Assembly: GCF_949628215.1 (NCBI RefSeq)
Contig: NC_134283.1
Coordinates: 23,848,975-23,912,974 of the forward strand
Direction of reading: 5' to 3'
Source of the DNA: Phalacrocorax aristotelis
Taxonomy: Eukaryota; Chordata; Aves; Suliformes; Phalacrocoracidae
DNA length: 64,000 bases
Part shown: positions 38,749 to 50,300 of the stretch, in pieces
Numbering within the stretch: position 1 is the first letter of the stretch
How the letters are laid out: the number at the start of each line of letters is the position of its first letter
Translations under genes and position numbers: made by a program
The notes under the pieces: generated by a model
The model's input: the letters and a program-made list of their open reading frames with translations, nothing else
Databases searched by the model: none
Told to the model about the DNA's origin: nothing

Positions 38749-41700
38749 CTACACCATTTGCCTCCTTGCACTGGCAGCTGCAGCAGCCACAGTGAGCACA
38801 CTAAGTGCACACAGTAGGATGAGGGCCCCGGGGAGCCATGGATTGGGTCCTGCCAAAGAGGAGAAAGGTTGGTTACATGTCTGAGTCCCCTGAGTTGACG
38901 CTGGGCCCTGGCAGAGCATCTCTTGGCCAAGAGCAGATTCGGGGGAGGTCATCTCCTGTGAAGGGTAAGAGCCACAGGAGCTGGGGGTGCTTCAGGGCTC
39001 TGAGGGCACTAACAGGACTTGGTCACTGCAACTGGCCTCATGTGGGGCCTCCACCCGCACCTGCTGCCCAGGTGCTCCATTTAGCTTGGCTTTCATGCCT
39101 GGTCTGAGCTATGCTGTAGGTGGGCTTGTCCCCAGCCCTGGTCCTGGACCGCTGCTTGGCTCTCCTGGATTGACCTCGGTGCTCAGAAGGATCCTACCTT
39201 GCTGGGTTGATGTGGAGTTCCAGCATTGTGAAAACCCAGCCTTCTTCGCCTAGGGTGTTGCACCAACAACCTTCTGGCTCCTGGTCCCTTCCCACCCAGC
39301 TCCCCTGCTCAGCCTGACCTGTGCCTGGTACAGAGTTGCCCACACAGAGTTAGCCTCTCTGTGCTGGTTTGGCTGCTGGAGCACGCTGTGCATGGCCATG
39401 ACACCTGAAAGACTCCATGCTTCTGTGCAGGGCAGTGATTTTAGCAGCCTTTTTTAATAACATGGCATTGCCTAGAGAGATGCAAGGGTTTGTGAGCTGC
39501 TTCTGCCCTCATGGAGGGACATACGTACCCCCCAGGTCCTGTTGGTCAGTCCTGGAATGGTGGGTCTCTGCTCCCAAGGAAGGAGCAGCCAGCAGGTGGA
39601 TGGGCCCGTAGGAGACAATCTTATTGTACTCATCTGCCTGTGCTCGCTTGCTCCTCCAGTGCCTGGGACATTGCTGTCAACAAAGCCAAGGGAAGGTTGA
39701 TAGGACCAGAGGGAAGAGGAGAAGACTGCTCCAGGGGGCAGGAGCTGTCCTGGTGGTTTCCCCCTGGCAGAGGCACAGTTGGGGCTGCAGTCAAACCCCA
39801 GAGCTGGTTCCTAAAAGGACCTTAGCCTGTTCCCCCCCCAAGTCCTAGCATAAGCCTCTCCTGAAAATACCCAACAGACAAAGGGAAATGGGAAAGAAGC
39901 CCTCTGGTGGGTTCAAGCCCTCATACCTTTAGTTCAGGGCGCTGGGTGAGCTCCTGCTGCTGGGAAGTGGAGCTGAGGCACCCAAAATCAGAGCAGAGCC
40001 CCTTCTCCAAACAGCAGGCCAAGGGAAGGGAAGTCCTCCTGTCCAGCCAGGGCACAGTGCAGACCACCAGGAGAGCTTACCTTGGCACAGGGCTCCGGGC
40101 TGTCAGGGAGACAAAGCCGGACACGGCAGTGCAGGAACACCTCGGGGTAACCAACAAACTGAAACATCTGGAAGCTGAACTTTGCAGTAGTGCTCTCTCC
40201 AATGGCATTCAAGTATGTCACTGTCTTGTCATGGGGACACCTGGAACATGACGTCTGAGTCAGCAGGTGGCAAACAAGGGGGAGCATCCCAGCCTGGGAC
40301 ACCAGAGCACACAGGGACCTGGTGCAGCCCCCAGGCTTTGCTGAACAGGACTATTTCTGTCTTGGTACCCATGGGAATGCCTTTCCTTGGCACCCTGCCT
40401 TGTGCCCAGCTCAGGGAGGAGCTGCCATCAGCACAGGAGCTGGCTCATGTCTTGCTCTGTGGGGCCATGGCTGCTCTGCAGGGGTGGAGTGAGCCTGGCT
40501 GTGGCTCCCACTTCCTGGATATCCACATTACTGGCTTAAGCTTGGCTGCAGCCACCTCTAAAGCAAGCTCTTCAGCAGATACCTCTAAGCATACCCCAGC
40601 AAGGTCTCTCCTCTCCCCTCCATGCCTTTTGCCTCTGCAGCTGGCCAGAGTGACACTAGAGGGAAGACAGCACTATTGGCAGCAGAGCAGGGTCAGGAGA
40701 GGGGTCTCAGATCAGGGAAGTTAGGGGCTTCATCTATGGGGCTGTTCTACCTATTCAATGATGGTGTCCACCATAGATTCCACCTATGAACAATGATGGT
40801 GTCATTTCTCCCTCACAACAACTTACCCTGAGCACCCAGCAAAGAGATGTGACTGGGCTCATGATGCAAAGAGACTGGATATGCTAGGGGTACTCCACTC
40901 ACCCCTTCTCAATGAGTTCATGCCGCACGTCCTGGTAGGGGTCTGCACTTGGTGTGGCCCAGCAGTCCTCAACACTCAGCAGGAAGTACTTGAGCTGGTG
41001 CTGTCCTTCTATCTTCAGCAGAACATAGAGCATGTCCGTGATGGGGATAGCTGCAGTCGGCAGGTGATAGGGTTGGAGGTAGGAGGGAGTCTTGTATAGT
41101 CTCATGCTGACATTGAAGTGTCCTTCTCTGACTGTGAACTGCACCAGCCTGAGAGGAGAGGAGGAGAGCTCATGAGCATAACGAGAAGGCAGGAGGGTTG
41201 TAGCACAAGTCAGGCCACCAGTGCAGGTGCACCGACTCTGGATGTGCTTCTGCTCTTGGGTGTAGCCTTGTGAGAGCTGGGCCCCAAGATGCCTCCCAGC
41301 TGGTATGCCCACACCATGTGCAGACAGAAGCAAGGAGCTCCACAGCTCCCACTGACCTTCTGGCCAGTGAGGTCTACGAGAAAGGCAACCCAGGGGATCC
41401 TAACCTGCAGCTCCACAGGGGCCTGGTGGGGGGTATCTTTCAGTTCCCACCCTTTATTTTTTGGTTAGTTGGTTTCAAGAAATGAGGATAGGAGAAAGGC
41501 TGATTGTGCGTTCCCCAATTTAGCTCTGTCCCATGCCCAAACCTTGTGTTGAAAAACTATGTTGGTAAGAGAAAGGGAGACACCCTGATGTGGCATTGCT
41601 CTCAGAGCTCTCCAGTGGCTCCCCACAGCCTTTGCAGATCACCTCATCAAAGGCATCTATTTTTCCACAAGCTCACAGATACCATGTCAGTAGCAAGGTG

Positions 41701-44700
41701 AAGGACTACTCACTTGTCAACAGCAGTGAGAGCAAAGGGCAGCTTCACCACCTGCTCATAGGCATAGATGCAGGAGAAATGCACCTCCAGCTGAAAACTC
41801 CGGGAGATCACGCCCCTGTGAGCTTGCTGCTCTGACTCAATGATGTTGGAGTATGACACGTGGGAGCTGTTTTGCTGGAACAACACAGAAATCAAGTCTC
41901 CAGACCATGTCTAAATCCATACACAGAGCTCCAAGCTTTAGTTCAGATGGTGCAAGTCAGCTATAGATGCTTCAGGCCTTCTGGATATCTGCCTGGGGTT
42001 TTTGCTCATGCCCCGTGTCCAGGGGCTACTGGCAACCATCACCGGGATAGGCAAGAGTCAGCATATGGACCACAGGTGAGGGCCCTCCTGTGCAATGCTG
42101 AGCTGGAGCACCGGTTCCTCTGCACCCTCCCTGATCCATGAATCAAGTGAGGAACCAAGTAGCTATAGCCAGGGCTGCAGAGCTCAGAGAACGCTGCCAG
42201 AAAGCTGAGGGCTGTTATTAGCTAGTAAAGAGCACACTGAGACTTCCATTGTTGGCTGAGTAAGACAAGACGTGCTGCCAGCAGGGGTTTGGTGGAGGCA
42301 GAAGAGCTTTCTGACAGCCCCCAAGCCTTCCAAGGGGAACGAGAACTTTACAGCACCCAGATATAAAAGGGAAAGCCCCCAGGGCTTCCCCTTGCTGTCC
42401 CCACTCAGCATGTCTGTTCCTCTCATGGCTTCAGAGCTATGCAGAGAGGTTCTGCTGCATCCTCACCTGAATTATTGATCCACAGGCAGTGTGGTTTTCA
42501 CCTGTGAGAGTGGCTGCAAAAAACAGCTCACCCTCTTCTTCCTTTTCTGAGACCTTGCATGCCTGGTTCTTCAAGTGGACAAGCTCCTGGGGGATTTTCA
42601 AGAGTTCAAACACCTCCTTCCTCACCATCATCTTCATGTGCTCTTCCTCACAGGCCAGCTTCAGTATCACATCTGGGGGAAAAAGCCATCTGCAATAGCA
42701 ATAAGGAAGAGGCCTGAAGGAGCCCTAGGTCAGCTGTGGGATGGCACAGTCCCACTGAGCTCAACACACCCTCATCCCAGCCTTGTTGGAAGCTGCTGGT
42801 AGGTCTCTTCAGAGACACTAGGCAAGAGACAAACCTTTGGGAATGTGCAGATGTTAATGTGGGTCTGCAATTTTCTACTGGTTGCCTGAGACCTGCACAA
42901 GTCCATGGCTGCCACTACTCTGAACACACACAGGTCTTAAGCTCAAGACATCAAAGGGAGATGCTGTGGGTCTGTCACCTTTTGAGGGCTGTCTACAGAA
43001 TTGCTGCAGTCTGTCAAGGGCACCAGAGAGGGAGAGTGATCCTCTCTTTCAGATGAACAAGACACAGTTTTTGGCCAGTCTCTGGAAGGAGCCTTCACTG
43101 TAGCTGTACTGGAGTCCATGTGGCTGTGCAGAGACTGTGAGCCAGCTGTGCTCCACAGCATGCCCTGCTGCCCTGACACAGCTACACCACGGCATGGCTT
43201 CTTGACAGCCAAGGTTTCCTTCTTACAGGAATTAAGACTTCTGGGGAGGAAAGAAATGGCCTTTGACTGGGTCTTGTACCAACATGCAGACAGGACATGG
43301 TGGTGGTGGTGGGGAATGCACCTGAACCAGGAGCTGGAACACGCTCTTGGAGCCCGCAGTGGAGAGCAGTGGCAATGCCATTGCACCGTACCCATAGCCC
43401 TTCCCTTTAGTGCCTGTGGACAGACTGGGGAGGGCTCACCAATGTGGCCAGCCCTACCTTGGCAGAACACCCCTGTGAAGCCTGGTTTGCAGGTGCAAAC
43501 TGGTCTGTCCTTCATCACCTGGCAATCCCCCTGGTGCTGGCATGGGTTTGGCAGGCAGGTGTCCACGCTCCTCTTGAAACGGAGGACAACCCCTTGCCTC
43601 AGGCCATGTAGGCTCTCCAGCTCACCTGCAATAAGGAAAGGTGAGTAAGCTGAAACACAGCAAGAATATCTCCCCTACAAGAGACACAAGAGCGAACTTG
43701 CCCCACGGCATGAAGCCCTACACATCTTGCAAAGGTTAAGATCCTCGCCTAGAGCCGGAGCAGCACATCTGAGGAAGAATCCACTGCCTCAGCTTGCCTG
43801 GGAGGATGTGACTGAGAGCATGGGAGACCTCCTCAGCATGGCTGTAACATGGATTAGAGGTATAGAGCCTGCCACCAGCTAGCAAGGAGAGTGGTGGCAT
43901 GTCACAGCACCTCTGCCCATATCCATGGGTTGTATACCATATGTGGCTGGGATGGAGAGCCTGAGGTTTCTGCCTATTTTGCCAGCTCTTGCACCCCAGT
44001 TCCTGACCCCCAAGCCCTGCTCTGTTGTCCCCTCTTAGCAGCCTTCAGCAGTGCCCTGAATGAGGAACCTGGACATGGATCAGCGAGGGTTTGACCTCTC
44101 CTTTCCATACTACCTGTCTGTGACCCAGCAGGGACAGTGTAAAGGGAGACTCACTCTTGTTGCCTTCGCAGCCAGCCAGGCGGAGGGCAGAGACCAGCAA
44201 CAAACATCTCACAGTCCTTTCCTGTAAAAAGATGTAGTCTCTGGGTAACTCAGGCTTTTAGCATGCTTGCTGGAAATGTTTGCAGTCATTCAAAAAGAGC
44301 CAACCCTCAAGCATGGGTGCGAGAATTTCTCTACTATATTTCCTCCAAAAACTCTAGGTTCAATGGCACAAAGTCATTTCCTATACCAAAGGGATAGATC
44401 AGCAACATCACTCCCCCCCTCCTGGCTAACACAAGGGTCAAATTCTGCTCTGAATTTAAGTAGCTATTCCATAACGAATGCGTGGGAGAAACCTGACCTC
44501 AGACCTACAGGGATATGCTGGCAGTTATCACTTTATCAAGCCACATTTCAGTAAGAACAGGCACTTTGAATAAAACTGCACAGCTAAGGCATCAGTCCAG
44601 GCTTCCGAAAGAGGAAAGGAGTTTCTCTCTTCCCACTATAGCATTTTTGAAGAGTTAGGATTTGCAAAAGGATCCTTGCTTTTCCAGTAACACATATCCA

Positions 44701-46007
44701 TAACAAGGAAACAATGGGATAAAAAAAAACTCCAAAGCCTTGAACACAACTAAAATTAATGCTACAAAGCCACAGATTAAGTCAATCTCCCCTGTTGGTC
44801 CAGATAATGGATTTCTTTAGGGAAATTAATGGCACGGTGCTGGATGAGCTCTGGACACTGGAGTCTCCTTATTAGAGATGCAGATATGAGTCAGCTGGGG
44901 CCAGTGGCTGGAGTGATCCTCTGCCACCCCTCTGCCCTGCAGGTGCTGTGAGAGGGGGGCAAAGCCAATGCCAAAAGCCCCACTCTGGTCTGGCAGCACA
45001 TAGCATACCCCCTCCACTTGACCCCAAGCAGCTGTGACCACTGGACCTCCAGGTGAGGAAGGTTTATTCCCTGCTCTGCTCCTTCCTTGCGGCAGCATTC
45101 CTGAGAGGTCCCACCAGTGTCAAGATCTCACCTTGTTCTCTTCCCACTTACCATCACCAGGCCACTCTATGCTCCTCCACCCACCGCTGCCCCAGGTCAC
45201 TCTTGTGCTCCCCGCTGCACGCCTTATATTGCCTTCTGGCAGCTCATCCTTCTCGCCCACGTGAACACACTGCCTCTGCGATTGCACAAGAGCCAGCTTA
45301 GCATCCTTCGGCAGCAGCCGCGGAGGAAAGGACTCTGCAAAAGTCCATCCTCTGCCACAAACGCCCTTCCAATTAGCCGACCGCTCACGAATGCTGACCC
45401 AATTAATGTCTGCAATGGGATCCCAAACAGGAGTATCTGCAAAATCCCCAGGAATCTGGAATTTTGTGCATGCAACTGTTTTTGTGGTACCTGCTTTTGA
45501 CGCAGCAATAACAACAGATAGCACAGCAGCACATGCGAAGGCCAGATAACTGTGTCTACTGAATACACATGGTTTCGCAACCATAACATACTTTTGCTTC
45601 GGCTATTTTTTTAATTACTTCTGACAGCTAAGATCTGGTGAGAAGTAGTGGTGAGAGATGGAGGGATGAGGGCTTGGTCCTACCATGCTTTGTTTGGGAA
45701 ACAGTAATCAACATGGTGCTTCTCGATGTATATTGACTCTCTCTGTGCATCCTCAGAGCTTTAATTGCTACAGTCACCATAACATAGCAGCAAACATGAA
45801 CAACCATCCATACAGGTTTTTTCCTAAGCACAACGAAAAACAGAAAACAAAAATGTTTAGCACCTGACCCCCACTTAAAGCCTAATGAACTACCCATTTA
45901 AAAAAAAAAAAAAGCCTCCTCCTGCCATCCTCTGCTGCCAGCTTTTGGATGAGAATCTCTGCTTTCCATGAAGTATTTCACAAAGCAATTACCTGGGACA
46001 GGAGCAT
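38749..46007 (-). CDS. EGF and zona pellucida domain membrane glycoprotein, uromodulin/GP2-like
   Basis: Minus-strand exons, 5' to 3': 45993-46007, 44155-44221, 43458-43625, 42467-42672, 41714-41874, 40903-41148, 40081-40240, 39927-39959 (weak), 39198-39249, 38749-38849. Phases join into about 402 residues. Order: signal peptide (MLLSQERTVRCLLLVSALRL), a furin-type RFKR site, one EGF module with six cysteines (CLPNPCQHQGDC..CTCKPGFTGVFC), a ZP-N half (LACEEEHMKMMVRKEVFELL, conserved Cys), a ZP-C half (RLYKTPSYLQPY, EDCWATPSADP, GCPHDKTV, FSFQMFQFVG, EVFLHCRVRLC) and a hydrophobic C-terminal anchor (GALILLCALSVLTVAAAAA). The TPSY..QPY, CWATPS and CPH blocks match uromodulin and GP2 best. Such proteins are secreted or anchored at apical surfaces and polymerise through the ZP module. 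Sites NHT, NSS, NVS and NST could carry glycans. The first exon is a five-codon inference; the exact member is not identified. Confidence 0.85.
43570..43581 (-). other. Furin-type cleavage motif RFKR codons
   Basis: These four codons (CGT TTC AAG AGG) lie just before the EGF module in the ZP gene and give R-F-K-R followed by S. Proprotein convertases cut after R-X-K/R-R, so the N-terminal segment of about 45 residues could be released. Confidence 0.6.
44222..45992. other. First intron of the ZP/EGF gene
   Basis: AT-richer intron. It carries one unexplained minus-strand open frame (45120-45584, listed separately) and an A-run near 45898-45913. No other exon was recognised. Confidence 0.5.
45120..45584 (-). 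other. Unrecognised 154-codon open frame with a signal-peptide-like start
   Basis: An ATG at 45584 opens a frame whose N-terminal part looks like a signal peptide (SYLAFACAAVLSVVIAASKA) followed by a mixed polar sequence (PVWDPIADINWVSIRER, GVCGRGWTFAESFPPRLL). The composition to about residue 105 looks protein-like; the rest looks like noncoding sequence. I do not recognise the family. It could be a retrocopy, a piece of an old mobile element, or chance. It sits inside the ZP gene's first intron on the same strand. Confidence 0.25.
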
Positions 46008-46289
46008 GCACAGACTTGCTCAGAGATGCAACGGCAGTGCAGCCCTAAGGCTTAGAAAGCAACAAAGGAAAAGGATGAGGAATCGGGTGGGTGGGTGTGT
46101 TTGGATTTTTTTTTTTTAAAGAGAGTGAAACTGGTGAGCCTTGTGGTCTCCCAGGGGCTGGTGGCAAAGCCATCCTGGCAGGCAGGTATTGGCCACTTCC
46201 CTCTCATTTTGCCCCAAAGGTGCCTTCTCCCGCGGGGTGCTGGGGTAGGTGTCAGGAGCTTTCAGACAGGGAGATGCTCAGGCCAGTGG

Positions 46290-46720
46290 CAGGGAGGGCT
46301 GGGGCAGCCCAGCGGGTGCAGTGTGGGCACCGGAGCAGCCCCCGGGGGCAGGGAGGGCACCCTGGGGGTGGTCTGTGCCCTGCCCGGGGTGGCAGGAGGC
46401 CTGCCAGGGGGCCTGAGGCCAGGCCTCGGGCAGGTCCCGGGGTAGGCTGCGGCGGAGGCCCAGGAGGGGCAGCAGGCCCCCGCCGCGGCCCCAGCCTCCT
46501 CTGCGGCAGGCGTTGTCATGGTGCGCCGGCCCGGCAGCAGCGGTGAGGCGAGGCGGTGAGGCCGGGGGAGGCGGCGGGCTGCAGGGGAGGAGTAGCTGCA
46601 GCCTAGCTGTCCTTGAGATCCGAGGGGCTGAAGGGGCGGCGGGGGCGGGAGGCCGTCGGGGTGTTGCAGAGGCCAGGGAGCAGCGCCGGGACACCCCTAG
46701 TTCTGCCACCCCCCACCGTC
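46290..46720. promoter_or_regulatory. CpG island, likely DRC7 promoter and perhaps shared with the ZP gene
   Basis: GC- and CpG-rich stretch lying between the minus-strand ZP gene start at 46007 and the plus-strand DRC7 start at 47369. DRC7's coding exon has an upstream acceptor (GTTTCTGTAG ending at 47350), so it needs a leader exon, which may lie here. A half-conserved X-box (GTTGTCATGGTGCG) at 46512-46525 would fit a ciliary gene. Use by both genes is inferred from the head-to-head arrangement only. Confidence 0.65.
46512..46525 (+). promoter_or_regulatory. Partial RFX X-box-like site
   Basis: GTTGTCATGGTGCG matches the first half of the RFX consensus GTTGCCATGGYAAC with one mismatch; the second half is poor. 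It lies in the presumed DRC7 promoter. Confidence 0.35.
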
Positions 46721-47368
46721 CCCACTGCAAGATCTTTGCCTCCCTCTTGCTGTCTGCTCCTCACGGGGTCAGCCTGACCGCAAGGAGGGAGAAACAAACA
46801 GCCCCCAACCTCCCTGAGATGTAAATAAATAATATGAACAGCCCTCTGTCCTTGGACGCTGCTGACTCGGCTGCAAAACATCTCCCTCCCTTCAAGGCCC
46901 CTGAGTGGCTGGCCAGGCTCAGTGCATGGCAGGTTCTGGCATGGGCTATCGGCAGGTATGCAGTGGATTTCCAGAGCTGATCTACAGCCAGCAGCACCCC
47001 AGGCAGGACGGAGGATGCAACATTTACATGGACAAGGGAAACAAGGGACGCACCACTGTCTGAGACTGAACGTGGGGATGTGCTCTGCCCTACCAAGCCA
47101 GGCTCCCCCGGTTTTGCCATCCTCCCCACGCTTGGTGGGGCCCAGGAACATGCAGCCATTTATTTACCAAGCCCAGACCAAACTCAAATTCAGTGCTTAC
47201 CCTCTACTGTCGTAGAAATGAGAATCACACTCCTGGCTGCCTCAGCCGTGCTCGCGTACTGAATCACCACGGCCAGAGTGCAGCTGTTTCTGTGTCACTG
47301 TATGTCTGGGTCCCACCCCTGAATTTACCCTGGTGCATGCGTTTCTGTAGTGTCCAGGGGAAGGCAGA

Positions 47369-50300
47369 ATGGAGGTCCTGCAGGAGAAGAAGGAAGAGGA
47401 GCAAAGAGAAGAAGAAGAGCTGAAGGCTTTTCAGGCCAGTGCTAAACTCCAGGACTTGGAGGTGAAGGTGCCCACGGAGCAAATCTGTGTCCCAAGTGAT
47501 GTACCGTAAGTTGCATGTGTCTGTCAGTTACTGGGATGAGCAGAGAGGGTCCCTTTGGGGTCAGCGGGGAGGTTGCACATATGTGAATGGCTTGTGTGGT
47601 TCCCTTGCACAGGGAGGGGAGTTAGCGAGTTTTGCGTGCCTGGTGTGTTTGTCCAAGAGTGGGCACAAGTGAGTAAGACGATAACTCACTTCATTGTGCA
47701 TTCATTCGCTGCTCTATCATGACATTATGTAAAGATACCTCTGAGCCTCTGGGTATATGTCATCTTGCCATCGCTCCGGAGAAGCTTGGCTATGGCAAAA
47801 TCATGCCTTTGGGTATGATCCCTGTTTTTTCCCTGGGAAATAGGGAGCCCCTGCCACATTTTGATAGCAGGTCATCTTGCACAAATTGCTCCTGGCTTAT
47901 TACCTATGTCTCTCTGCTCCCTCCTGCTGTGGAAGTGGTTTTGACTGGAGCTCCATTGACACGTCCCAGTTACCGTCCTCATACAAGACAAATTCCCTGA
48001 AAGAAAAGAAGCTGCTGCGCATCGCTGACCATTTCCTCCAGCAGTACACTTACCTCTGCCCTGACCGCAAGCCGCTCTTCCTCCACCCAGTCAACGAATG
48101 TGGTGTGGAGGTATGGGGTGGTGTGGGGCTGGGCCACAGCACAGGGGCTGCTTGGCTTCCATAGTGCTGGAGGCTGGGGAAGGACAGCAGCCCTTCTTAC
48201 CCTCCCTCCTGGCCAAAGGGAATGGGAACCTGCTTGCTTTGCTCACAGCACCCTGAGCAGGCACACAGTACCCTGGGAACACCCCAGCTGTCCAAGTCCA
48301 CAAGCACGTTGTACCATGTACACGGTGGTGGTGCCTTGTAGGCTGCAGGGAGCTTGCAGCCCTGCAGTGTGATGCTTAGGAAACAGGAAAGACTGCAGAA
48401 ATATAAAGGAAAGTAAAAGAAACACATGAAATAGATAAGGCTCAGGCTCAGGCACAGATGGATCCTAACTCTGGATCCAGAGTTAGGTCTTATTCCGAAC
48501 TTTGCAGAAGTTACAGGGATGGAAGTAAATGTGGAAGTTTGTGATCAGATTTTGTTTAGGACTGGTCCCAAGCTGCACAACTGTTGTCTAGTTCTGGACC
48601 TGATGCTCCCCCAAGCATCTGGAATTGCTACTTTGGACTGGCTTTCCCCAACATTTATTACATCATTAAAGTACGAGGCAAAAAATGCTGGAGGACATAA
48701 AAGCTGGAAAGGGTAGTAGTTATTTTTCTTGCATGAAAGCTAAGAGAAGAATTGCCTTGCATCTGTAATGTGTCTCAGATGAGCTTGAAGTTTTATCCAC
48801 AGCCAAACAGACGGCCTCTCAACCCCATGCAATTTCCATCTCAGAACAGGTGAGAAGGGTTACTGATGCTGTTGATAGGCTCTAAGGAGGTCCTGAATGT
48901 GAGCTGCAACATCCAGGGGTGGTCTGAGGACCGAGGAGGGCTTTGGTCAGGAGACTTTGCCAGGCATCTGTTGGCTAACCAAAGTCCTCTTGTTGCCCTA
49001 CAGAAGTTTGTGAGCACAACGGTGAGGCCAACGCTGCTGCCTTACACAGAGCTGTACCACTGGGATGGCTGTGCCAGCTTCGTCTCTGATTACCTCACCA
49101 TGGAGCCCCTCAAGTCCCCTATCACACTGGTAAGAAAGGGGCTGCAGTCCCATTAGAAGCAGCCCCATAACAGAGGTGACAGAGGGACCTCTGAGCACGA
49201 CACAATGTGGAAACCCCAGTGGCTGGGATTACAAAGGTCTTTGACCTCTCCATCATCCCCTCATTACTTAGGCAGCCCCACTATTTTCTCAGGACCTGTG
49301 CACTCTGTTTGGACACGTAATCCCAGTACACGTACAGTGTTGTACCCATCAAGCAATTAAGCACCATTTCTACAAGATTGGGCTTATCCCGGCTTTCAGT
49401 GACTCCAGATGACCAGCTGGTATGCTGTGGGTTGGAGTGGCTGACAAGCTTCTCATCCAAAGGCCAAGATGCCTTGCAGTAAAGGAGCACGCAAAGCCTA
49501 GGGGATGATGCTTGACCTCAGTGACCTGTTCTTAGGGGCTTTAGACATTTCTGTCCCAGTTTTGGGGATATTTTGGGTGGCTGAAGGGAGATTTCTAGAC
49601 TGGCAAGAAGGGATGATGCTGGAGTTGGGGCAAGTTCTTGGCTGGTGAGAATCAGCTAAGGCAAAGGGAGAACACTTTCTGCTAGCGAGAACTGCTGATG
49701 CCCTGCAGGGTGCCCCAAACAGTCTGCACCAGATGCACACTGGCCAACGGTGTCCCAGGAGTCCTAGGGCCTCAAGAGGAACTCTGGCATTTTGTGACCA
49801 TAGAGAACGTAGCTCCATTTAGAAGATGGAAACTGCCTTGATCACCTAAGGTGATGTGTGAGATCTGGGAGCAGATGTAGAACCTCTCTATATGCAGTAT
49901 GGGGTATTGATCCATTTGCTTGCTCACTGGTGGCTGCTGGAAGAGAATATGTTCCCTCCTTTGAACTGTAATTTAGCTTATGGGTCTTTTGCTTTGAAAT
50001 GCTGCAGACAGACCAGATAGAGATGGAGGAAAGCCCCACTCCAGAGTTGTGGTTAGCATTAGGTTTTCAGCAGTTTGATGAGCTTGTCCTGCCCATCTCT
50101 CCCTATGGTTAAATTTGTCCCCGGATTTGGGGTCAGAATTTCCCCAGAACACTTTGAAGGGGGCTTTTGGGGTCTACAGTTTATATAGGAATTTTATGCA
50201 ACAGATTCCCTATGGGTGTAGGGCCCAGGGATATGGGCAATGCCCTCTCTTTCTCCCCTGCTCTCTGCCTGGTGTGTGTTTCAGCTTCACAAGACAAGCA

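Noticed and set aside
45628-45897. Minus-strand 89-codon hydrophobic frame
   Set aside because: Short, with no family resemblance and no splice sites joining it to the ZP gene.
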